Positions 51,075-58,930 of a stretch of 64,000 nucleotides of DNA are shown here, one piece after another; positions within the stretch are counted from its first letter, which is position 1, and the number at the start of each line of letters is the position of its first letter. Location: positions 62,001 through 126,000 of the forward strand of contig JAULBX010000002.1 of the NCBI GenBank assembly GCA_032358255.1, read 5' to 3'. Position numbers and translations under genes: made by a program. The notes beneath the pieces are model-generated. The model did not search any database. It was not told the DNA's origin and was given only the letters and a program-made list of their open reading frames with translations. The stretch is from Heterotrichella gracilis. Lineage: Eukaryota > Sar > Xanthophyceae > Tribonematales > Xanthonemataceae.

Positions 51075-53093
51075 GTGTTGTTATCACGCCCAATGTGTTA
51101 TGCACAGGCAGATACGGCTCTCGTAAAAAAAGACACGGTGGATTTTTATGAAATGTCACTTGAGCAGCTTTTAAAGATGAAAGCGCATGGGGTGCCCAGC
51201 GAGCTAGAAAAATTGATCAATTCGTTAATTTCGGTTGCCTCTAAAAAACCTCTTAATACCCGCGAATCGCCTAGCATTGTAAGCCTTATTACTGAAGATG
51301 AAATAAAGAGATCGGGTGCCCGCGACCTTATAGATGTATTACGCTTAGTCCCTGGTTTCGACTTTGGCGTTGATGTGGAAGGTGTTGTTGGTGTTGGTAT
51401 TCGTGGCAACTGGGCGCACGAGGGCAAAATGCTTTTGCTTATTGATGGGCAAGAGATGAATGAGATCTTATATGCAACCACACAATTTGGTAACCGTTAT
51501 CCTATGGACCAGATAAAAAGAATAGAGATCATAAGAGGTCCTGGCTCTGCTATTTATGGAGGTTTTGCGGAGTATGGCGTTGTAAATATAATTACTAAAC
51601 AAGGCTCGGATATTAATGGCGTAGCAGTTGCCGGAACGTATGGCCAGGGTGAAGAAGATTATTTGAGAAGAAATGTAAGTCTTTCAATGGGTCAAAAAAT
51701 TAAAGATTTTGAGTACAGCTTAAGTGGCACTATGGGTCAGGGGCAACGTAGCAATGGAGTTTACACCGATTTTCAGGACAGCAGTTATAGTATGACTGGA
51801 AACTCTCGGAATGATCCTGCTTTTTTTAATGCCGGTATTAAATATAAAGGTTTAAGTTTTAGATGCATTGGCGATTTTTTTAAAACTACTATGCGCGATG
51901 GATATGGCAACGTTATAACTGATGGCCCTGTTCAGGATAATTTCTCTTCCGTCTTTTCAGAACTTAAATATGTTCTTAAAGTAAATGATAAATTAACTAT
52001 TACACCTCGCCTTAACTTTAAAACACAAACTCCGTGGCAGAGCGAATCGTATACCGGTAAAGAGGCTTACAAAAGAACTGCCAGCAGAACGCTTGGAAAT
52101 TTAACGGCGTCTTATAATGTTAACCGCCACATTAATTTTGTTTTGGGTAGCGAGTATTATAGAGATGAAGCTATTGATCATATTGATAGCAGTTATTTTT
52201 CTAACAACAAACAAAAAGTTAGTTATTATAATTATGCTTTTTTTGCGCAAGGCTTAATTAAAACACGTTTCGTAAATTTTATTTTGGGAGCGCGTTACGA
52301 TAAACATAATGAATACGGAGATGCTTTTGTACCTAGAATAGGTTTAACAAAAAAATACGGACGTTTCCATTTCAAAGCATTATACAGCAGTGCCTTCAGG
52401 GCACCTTCTATTGAGAATATAAATTACCGTACAGATGTGGGAATTAAACCAGAGCTCACACAGGTATCAGAAGTTGAAGTTGGTTACCAGCTAACACGCA
52501 AATCTTTTTTTACAGTAAATGTTTACGATATTAACACCAATAACCCCATTGTCTATTATACAGATTCAACCTCAACCGATTTTTACATTAACTCAGGCAA
52601 ATCGGGCACACAAGGCATAGAAGCGGAATACACGATGAAACAAAAGTGGGGCCACATTGCAGTTAACTACGCCTATTATTCCGCAGCTAATAAAGAAAAG
52701 ATAGCCGATTATAAAGTTGAAGATAACAGTGCAGCATTAATGGCTTTTGCAAATCACAAAATAAATTTAATTTCATCGTTTAATATCACAAAAGATCTTT
52801 CCTTAAGCCCTACCCTTTCTTTTTATGGACCACGTTACGGTTACACATCAGTAGACACTACCGGCACTTCGGTAATTGAACAGTTTGCACCAACCACACT
52901 TTTAAATGTTTATTTAAGATACGAAACACCCTTAAAAGGTTTATCTGTTGGTATTGGGGCATACGATATTTTAAACCAGCAATTTAAATTTATTCAGCCG
53001 TATGATGGTTATCACGCGCCATTACCAGGACCGGGCAGAGAATTTGTTTTTCGTTTACAATACACTTTACACTACAAAACAAAAACCGATTGA
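51075..53093 (+). CDS. TonB-dependent outer-membrane receptor
   Basis: 672 residues from the GTG at 51075. The frame stays open upstream to 51006 and codes ILLIAAFLVLLSRPMCYAQ, clearly a signal peptide that the GTG would cut in half; the nearest plausible in-frame start is the ATT at 51036. Plug domain: ESPSIVSLITEDEIKRSGAR, DLIDVLRLVPGFDFG, LIDGQEMNE, IEIIRGPGSAIYGGFAEYGVVNIITKQ; 22-stranded barrel to the end, closing PGREFVFRLQYTLHY. Substrate unknown. It overlaps the YfiR-like gene by 4 bp. Confidence 0.92.
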   Translation: MLLSRPMCYAQADTALVKKDTVDFYEMSLEQLLKMKAHGVPSELEKLINSLISVASKKPLNTRESPSIVSLITEDEIKRSGARDLIDVLRLVPGFDFGVDVEGVVGVGIRGNWAHEGKMLLLIDGQEMNEILYATTQFGNRYPMDQIKRIEIIRGPGSAIYGGFAEYGVVNIITKQGSDINGVAVAGTYGQGEEDYLRRNVSLSMGQKIKDFEYSLSGTMGQGQRSNGVYTDFQDSSYSMTGNSRNDPAFFNAGIKYKGLSFRCIGDFFKTTMRDGYGNVITDGPVQDNFSSVFSELKYVLKVNDKLTITPRLNFKTQTPWQSESYTGKEAYKRTASRTLGNLTASYNVNRHINFVLGSEYYRDEAIDHIDSSYFSNNKQKVSYYNYAFFAQGLIKTRFVNFILGARYDKHNEYGDAFVPRIGLTKKYGRFHFKALYSSAFRAPSIENINYRTDVGIKPELTQVSEVEVGYQLTRKSFFTVNVYDINTNNPIVYYTDSTSTDFYINSGKSGTQGIEAEYTMKQKWGHIAVNYAYYSAANKEKIADYKVEDNSAALMAFANHKINLISSFNITKDLSLSPTLSFYGPRYGYTSVDTTGTSVIEQFAPTTLLNVYLRYETPLKGLSVGIGAYDILNQQFKFIQPYDGYHAPLPGPGREFVFRLQYTLHYKTKTD

Positions 53094-53635
53094 ATAACGC
53101 GGGACACATAAAATATTTTAAGATATTGTTTTTTGCAGTATTGTTTTTACGTGGGGTTTATTCAGGCGATTGCAAGGCTCAGGAAACAGATTATAAATCT
53201 TACACACTTTTTATTTATAATTTTATGAAGTACGTTGAGTGGCCAGAAGCGCAAAATAAAGGTGATTTTATTTTAGCGATACTGGGTGACTCGCCAATTA
53301 CAAAAGAATTAGAAACACTTGCTGCCACAAAAAAAATAAAAGGCAGGAACATTGTTATTCGTAAGTGTAAAACGCCGGAGGATACCTATGGTTGTCATTT
53401 ATTATTTGTCCCCGAGTCAAAAAGTGCTGTCGTAAAAGTTTTAAAAGATCAAACAAAAGATAAACCGGTATTAATAGTTGGCGAGCGCGAAGGACTTGCA
53501 AAAAAAGGTGCCAGCTTAAGTTTTGTAACCCTTGATGATGATGAATTGAAGTTTGATATCAATAGAAAAGATATAGAACAACATCAATTAAAAATTGCAA
53601 CTTCATTAATTAGTTTAGGTATCTTAATTAATTAG
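53090..53635 (+). CDS. YfiR/DUF4154-family periplasmic protein
   Basis: 181 residues. It starts at a TTG that overlaps the receptor stop (TTGA); there is no other start before the conserved region. Signal-like N-terminus (YFKILFFAVLFLRGVYSGDCKAQ), then YTLFIYNFMKYVEWPE, FILAILGDSPITKELETLA, GCHLLFVPESK, VLIVGEREGLAKKGASLSFV and a C-terminal KIATSLISLGILIN, the DUF4154 hallmarks. In Pseudomonas, YfiR represses a diguanylate cyclase in the periplasm; here the likely partner is the HAMP-SpoIIE sensor nearby (inference). Confidence 0.9.
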   Translation: MNNAGHIKYFKILFFAVLFLRGVYSGDCKAQETDYKSYTLFIYNFMKYVEWPEAQNKGDFILAILGDSPITKELETLAATKKIKGRNIVIRKCKTPEDTYGCHLLFVPESKSAVVKVLKDQTKDKPVLIVGEREGLAKKGASLSFVTLDDDELKFDINRKDIEQHQLKIATSLISLGILIN

Positions 53636-53651
53636 ATCTTCAGAAAAAAAC

Positions 53652-53693
53652 TTAACCACAAAGAACCCAAAGGAAGCGCCAAGTTCACAAAGA
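53652..53693. repeat. Dispersed AACCACAAAG element, truncated copy 3
   Basis: TTAACCACAAAG (53652-53663) followed by GGAAGCGCCAAG and CACAAAGAG. The right arm CTTTGTGGTTAA is missing, so only half of the palindrome remains. Confidence 0.6.
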
Positions 53694-53733
53694 GTTATAT
53701 TTCTTTATTTGATCTTTTCTGAATTTTATTTCA

Positions 53734-53768
53734 AAAAAAATGTCCGGAGAAAACCCGGACATTTTTAT
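53734..53768. terminator. Bidirectional terminator
   Basis: AAATGTCCGG / CCGGACATTT stem (53739-53764), loop AGAAAAC, A tract before and T tract after. It can end both the plus-strand YfiR transcript and the minus-strand T9SS gene. Confidence 0.85.
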
Positions 53769-53788
53769 TATCAATATTTTTTGGTCTG

Positions 53789-56700
53789 TTATTTACTTAA
53801 AGTTACGTGACCTGTTTTTGAGTGTTTCTTGCCATCTATTCCTTTATAAGTTATTTTATAGATATACACTCCTATCTCGCTATCTTTTCCTTTGTAAACG
53901 CCGTTCCAGCCCTTTGCGATATCATTTGAAGAGAATAGTTTTTCTCCCCAACGATCAAATATATCCATTGTTACATCTGATATAGAGTATCCATAAACAA
54001 GGAATACATCATTTATACCATCAGCATTTGGCGTAAATGCATTTGGTATGTATATGCCATTGTCATAGGTGATCGTAATACAAACCTCATCTAGGGCTTT
54101 ACATCCAAATTGGTTTACTGTTTCAGCCACATAACAATTTGTACTTTTAGGCATTACTTGCGTATATGGACAATCTTTACACATGATATTTTCACCTTGT
54201 ACCCAGGTTATTGTGCCGGTACCGATAGCATTAATGTAGATCTGATCATCCAAATTATAAGTTGCATCTTCGCTCGCAACTACATTTGGTAAAGGGTTTA
54301 CGATTACAGATACCGTTGCTGTATTCCCACAAAAACCATTATTAGAAACATTAACTGAATAAACAATACTTGAAACAGCACTTGATACCACGCCTGATTG
54401 TGTAGTTGTATTTAAACCTGTTGGTGGATTCCATAAAAAAGTATTTCCGCCGGATGCACTTAGGGTAGCTTTCTCGCCACGACAGATTATTTTATTTGCA
54501 CTTACTACCGGTGTTACCTGAGGTACAACCATTATAGGCATCATTTTTTGCGCAGAACAAGTTGTTGTACCAAAAGCATTATAACCTATTACAGTATACT
54601 CACCAGAGCTTAATGGTGTTGCTATAACATTATTTCCATTTACAAAAGTTAATGTATTTAACGGAGCCCAAACATAATACTGAGCGCCTGATGCAGAGAT
54701 TTGCGTAGAAGAACCTTTACATATTTCCTGTAAAGGACAAGATATTTCAAAATTAGGATTTTGAACTACGGTTACAGTAACATTACCTGTAGTTGTACAA
54801 CTTTGATTACTGCCAATAATATTATAAACGGTTGTAACTGCAGGAGATGCAATTACCATACTGCCTGATGTAGTATTTAATCCTGTTGCAGGCGACCAAG
54901 CATAACTCGAAGCGCCATTCACAACTAAATTTGCAGATTGTCCTGAACAGATCGCTGCATTACTAGTAATTAAACCCGGCATGGTAATAAATGACACGGT
55001 TATTGCGGCAGATACATTACATAAATTAGCATCAAATGCCGTTGCAGTATACGTATACAATCCTCCCGTATTCTCGGTAACAGTATTAATATTTGTGTTC
55101 GCCGCGTTTGACCATGTATAAGTATAACCCGCACCAACTCCACCGCTACCGGTTGCTGTTAGAGTAATAAAATTACCAACACAAGCTTGAGTTGTATTTG
55201 ATACAACAGTTACAGAAACTGAATTTGGTTGCGTAACAATAGTAGTACCAGTAAATAAACAACCAACATTATCCTGTAATGTACAAGTATATGTTCCGGC
55301 GGTTAAACCTGTAGCCTGCGCTGTATTTTGTACAGGCGGGCCTGACCATGTATAAGTATAAGGTGCTGTATTTATTACAGGGACATTAGAAACACTTGCG
55401 GTGCCATTTGCGCCATTAAAACATGTTACCGAAGTACTTGCTAACGTTAAGAAAGCTTGCGGTGGTTGTGTAATAGTTGTGGTGCCTGAAAATGTACAAC
55501 CGTTATTATCTGTAACAAGGCAGGTATAATTTCCGGCCGCTAAATTTGCGGCCATAGCTGTATTCTGTATAGGTACTGTTGACCACGAATAAGTATATGG
55601 CGCTGTTGACGTACCCGTTATAGCAGTTACGCTTGAAGATCCGTTTGCGCCATTAAAACAAATAACATTTGTAGAAGTGAGTACCGGTGTAAATGAACTA
55701 GGTGCCGTTACAAGTACTGTATTTGAAGCAGTACAACCAGGCGTAGTTGCATTTAAAGTATACACACCCGGAGCGGCATTAACAACTGTTGTTGTAGTAT
55801 TTGCAGAAGAGAATGCGCCAGGACCTGTCCAGGAATAAGTTAACGGCGTTGCAGTTAATCCAACGGTAGCGCCTAAACTTAAACTCGTTGTAATACCAAC
55901 AGTAGTACAGCTACTTGTAGCCAATGCTGTTAAACTACAAACACAATTAATGTTGAATGTTTGAGTGTTTATTGGACCACAAGGTGCATTGATCTGAACA
56001 TATAAAGTATAATTACCATTTGATAACGCAGTAGCAGTATTTGTAAGTAAAGGAGAATTGTTTGTCTGACTAACAATTACGTTACTTGAGTTTGTCCAGC
56101 TGTAAGAAATAACAGGAGCGGGAATATTAGTTGTTACTGTTGCAACGGCATTACCATTGTTACTGCCAACACAAATTGTTGTAACAGAAGTTTGAATGAT
56201 AGTACATGTAGCACTATTAATAGCAGTGTATGTTCCTCCAAAACCAGACCCACTCACATACAATGAATTATTTGCAAGATTATATTTAATATCTGTTACA
56301 TATTGGTTAGCTGTAGCAGCTCCTACGGGAATATTACCATTACCGGTAAAAGTAGTACCATTAAAATGAAAACACCTGATAGAACCGTTGCCACCAATAT
56401 AAATATTATCGCAGTCATCTACTGCAATACCACCTTGTTGTAAAATAGTTTGACCGGGTATTGTTGTAAAACCAACTTTAACACCGGTAGTTTTATTAAA
56501 TGCAGCTAAATTAAAACCATCATAGTAATAAAGAAAATTGGCATTGGCCGCTAAAGCATTATATCCATTTGAAACAAGAGCACCGCCACCTGGATATTGC
56601 TTATTAGCCCCTTCAACAAATGACGCATAAGTTGTAGGAGCGATCCAATTGTTACCATTAAATGTTGCATTAACTCTTAATAACCTGTTATTTAAAGTTG

Positions 56701-58009
56701 GAGTGCCATTACTGGCATACACAAAAAATATTGTTCCGCTAGGATCGATTGCATGAGAAATAATATCCTGAAGTCCGGTAGCTAAGCCTGAAAAATTTTG
56801 AGGCGTAATTGCGCCTGTTACTGTATTTAAAATCCCGGCAGAAGTATTATTAGCGGTTGTTCCACCTAATCCCATTACCGAACCGTTTGAACAATTGTAA
56901 GCCATGTCCCAAACTTCCTGCCATGTTGCAACAGCTACACTTACAAAATTATCATAAACACCGTTTTGATCGATCCTTACAATACGCGCTCCACCGGTAG
57001 TATTATAACCTTCGCCCGTATAAGACTTGCCGCTTACTTTATCAACAATAAAATTACTTGCTTTTGCCCACCAGTTCAAAGATGTCCAGCCAATTGCAGG
57101 CACTGTGCCATTAAAGGTCCAAAGTAATGCGCCTGCAGGAGAATATTTTGAAATTAAAGAAGGACTGCTTCCACCGTAAACAAAATAATTTCCGGCATAA
57201 TCAAAATCAACATCAAAACCATAATTATTTGTTGCCAAATTTAAATTTACAACCCATGGATCAACTATTAATTCTTTTGTATTATCATAACCTTCTGCTA
57301 CTTCAAATGAAATTACATCATCCGTTACAATAAAATTTGATCCGATCGCTTTACCTTCTTGAAAGCTTTGTGGTGCCAGTTCTGAAATATCCTGAACAGG
57401 CGTTTTAATTATTACGTTTCCTTTTTTGATAGATACATTTTCTATCTCACCTGAATATTTAATTTTCACATCCTTAATATTTCCACCAGGGTGAACAATT
57501 ATATTGTATTTTATTCCATCCAAACGTTGATTTGCAAAAACATATTCAATATCAATATTATTGTAAACGTTTTTGTAAGTGATCTTTTTATAGCAAGTGG
57601 ATTTAAATTCTGCATTACCATATGAGTGATAATAAGCTTGTTGTTCGCTTTCTACAATTTGAATATTTGGGTTCGAATTTTCCCAGGTAACATTTACAAC
57701 GCTTGTTTTAACCAGTGGAGATTTTATTTTTCTTCCGTGCTCCAATTCTTCCATTTCCCACTCCTTTAACTTTTTTCTTTGTATCAAAAAATAAGTTAAG
57801 CCGCCTTCGTTAAAATAAACCCGCTCGTCACCATTAGTATAACCGTAAATTATTTTCTTTTTATTATTTGGAACGTCGTTATCGAACTGACCATTATTTT
57901 TTACAAATACTCTTTTCCCAAAAACATCACCCGACACAACAAATTTATTTTGGCCTTGGATAGTTATTGTTATAAATACGCCAATTAGTAATGCGATAAT
58001 GTTTTTCAT
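53789..58009 (-). CDS. Large T9SS type B (gliding-motility-associated C-terminal) surface protein
   Basis: 1406 residues. Signal peptide MKNIIALLIGVFITITIQGQ. Residues about 30-260 form an N-terminal domain common in Bacteroidota surface proteins (FVKNNGQFDND, VYFNEGGLTYFL, DIEYVFANQRLDGIKYNIIVHPGG). Residues 260-640 hold NHL/beta-propeller-like strands; 690-1200 hold SprB/PKD-like repeats rich in Thr/Asn (APYTYSWSTVPIQNTA, APYTYTWSGPPVQNTA, TYTWSNAANTN). The end IYIPNAFTPNADGINDVFLV ... FDRWGEKLFSS..GWNGVYKG...GVYIYKITYKG is the CHU_C type B sorting domain. It is a likely adhesin; no enzyme motif is seen. Confidence 0.93.
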   Translation of the reverse strand: MKNIIALLIGVFITITIQGQNKFVVSGDVFGKRVFVKNNGQFDNDVPNNKKKIIYGYTNGDERVYFNEGGLTYFLIQRKKLKEWEMEELEHGRKIKSPLVKTSVVNVTWENSNPNIQIVESEQQAYYHSYGNAEFKSTCYKKITYKNVYNNIDIEYVFANQRLDGIKYNIIVHPGGNIKDVKIKYSGEIENVSIKKGNVIIKTPVQDISELAPQSFQEGKAIGSNFIVTDDVISFEVAEGYDNTKELIVDPWVVNLNLATNNYGFDVDFDYAGNYFVYGGSSPSLISKYSPAGALLWTFNGTVPAIGWTSLNWWAKASNFIVDKVSGKSYTGEGYNTTGGARIVRIDQNGVYDNFVSVAVATWQEVWDMAYNCSNGSVMGLGGTTANNTSAGILNTVTGAITPQNFSGLATGLQDIISHAIDPSGTIFFVYASNGTPTLNNRLLRVNATFNGNNWIAPTTYASFVEGANKQYPGGGALVSNGYNALAANANFLYYYDGFNLAAFNKTTGVKVGFTTIPGQTILQQGGIAVDDCDNIYIGGNGSIRCFHFNGTTFTGNGNIPVGAATANQYVTDIKYNLANNSLYVSGSGFGGTYTAINSATCTIIQTSVTTICVGSNNGNAVATVTTNIPAPVISYSWTNSSNVIVSQTNNSPLLTNTATALSNGNYTLYVQINAPCGPINTQTFNINCVCSLTALATSSCTTVGITTSLSLGATVGLTATPLTYSWTGPGAFSSANTTTTVVNAAPGVYTLNATTPGCTASNTVLVTAPSSFTPVLTSTNVICFNGANGSSSVTAITGTSTAPYTYSWSTVPIQNTAMAANLAAGNYTCLVTDNNGCTFSGTTTITQPPQAFLTLASTSVTCFNGANGTASVSNVPVINTAPYTYTWSGPPVQNTAQATGLTAGTYTCTLQDNVGCLFTGTTIVTQPNSVSVTVVSNTTQACVGNFITLTATGSGGVGAGYTYTWSNAANTNINTVTENTGGLYTYTATAFDANLCNVSAAITVSFITMPGLITSNAAICSGQSANLVVNGASSYAWSPATGLNTTSGSMVIASPAVTTVYNIIGSNQSCTTTGNVTVTVVQNPNFEISCPLQEICKGSSTQISASGAQYYVWAPLNTLTFVNGNNVIATPLSSGEYTVIGYNAFGTTTCSAQKMMPIMVVPQVTPVVSANKIICRGEKATLSASGGNTFLWNPPTGLNTTTQSGVVSSAVSSIVYSVNVSNNGFCGNTATVSVIVNPLPNVVASEDATYNLDDQIYINAIGTGTITWVQGENIMCKDCPYTQVMPKSTNCYVAETVNQFGCKALDEVCITITYDNGIYIPNAFTPNADGINDVFLVYGYSISDVTMDIFDRWGEKLFSSNDIAKGWNGVYKGKDSEIGVYIYKITYKGIDGKKHSKTGHVTLSK

Positions 58010-58168
58010 GAGATTTTGGTATTAGTTACTTTAAAGGTAATTCTAATAAGAATTTTAGCAGTGTAACTCACTCAAAATAAGATACTTTTCGCTCAATATT
58101 TGCTTCTAAATCAACCTGTAAAGCTATAATTCGTGTTATTTTAACAAAATACAAGCAATTTAAGTTCA

Positions 58169-58197
58169 CAAAAAAAGGGCCTTAAAAAGCCCTTTAA
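58169..58197 (-). terminator. Intrinsic terminator of lolA
   Basis: AAAGGGC (58174-58180) / GCCCTTT (58189-58195); on the minus strand the stem is followed by a T run (TTTTTTG). It lies 17 bp beyond the lolA stop. Confidence 0.8.
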
Positions 58198-58213
58198 TTT
58201 CCGTCTTGAAAAT

Positions 58214-58864
58214 TTATCTTTCGTCACTTATCTGATCCGGTTTTAAACCTTTGGTATCAAAAACAAATGCGTTATCCGCAATTTCTAAATTGGGTTTCAT
58301 TGTTTTAATTTCATAAATATTTTCTCCGCCGTCTTTCATCAACATGGTTAGTTTTACAACTTGTTTCTTTACTTTATCTATATAAAGTTTAACCGTATGA
58401 AATTTTTTCTTTTCAGGTTTAACTGATGGGTAAAGATCAATTACCTGACAAGATGCTGCTCCAACTTTTTCTTCTTTATCATATTTAAACTTATACCCAC
58501 TTTCGTACATGGTAAAAATTTTACTTGGATTTAGCTGATCCTCGTTGGTAGCTTCAAATGTTTTAATCGTTACTTCTTTGGCGTCTTTATTATAATTCCA
58601 AAGCGTTGTACCATCACAAACAATTGTATTACCAGGTATGTCCAGTTTAAATTTATTGCCTTTTACCTGCACTTTATGCGCTTGCTTTTCTACCTGTTTT
58701 TTATCCTTGCTTAAAATAATAAAACTGTAATCAGCCGTAATTGTTTTATAAGCTTTAGTTGTTTTGCTAAGGTCATCTAAAATAGCTTTTGCCTTTGGAT
58801 CCTGATCTTGTGCGCTCGAAAAAAGGGCGCCACAAACAAATAATAAACTGAATAATCTCTTCAT
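58214..58864 (-). CDS. lolA: Outer-membrane lipoprotein carrier protein LolA
   Basis: 216 residues from the ATG at 58864 (MKRLFSLLFVCGALFSSAQ); the longer start at 58912 would precede the signal peptide with 16 unrelated residues. Periplasmic chaperone that carries lipoproteins to the outer membrane. KAILDDLSKTTKAYKTITADYSF, FKLDIPGNTIVCDGTTLWNYN, and LNPSKIFTMYESGYKF are the LolA pattern. It lies 66 bp after ftsK and has its own TACATTTG box at 58885-58878, so it can be expressed separately. Confidence 0.9.
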   Translation of the reverse strand: MKRLFSLLFVCGALFSSAQDQDPKAKAILDDLSKTTKAYKTITADYSFIILSKDKKQVEKQAHKVQVKGNKFKLDIPGNTIVCDGTTLWNYNKDAKEVTIKTFEATNEDQLNPSKIFTMYESGYKFKYDKEEKVGAASCQVIDLYPSVKPEKKKFHTVKLYIDKVKKQVVKLTMLMKDGGENIYEIKTMKPNLEIADNAFVFDTKGLKPDQISDER

Positions 58865-58930
58865 AATGTTATTAGTACAAATGTAATACCAAAATAGACA
58901 TCTAAGATGCACAAAAGGTTTAAATTGTAC

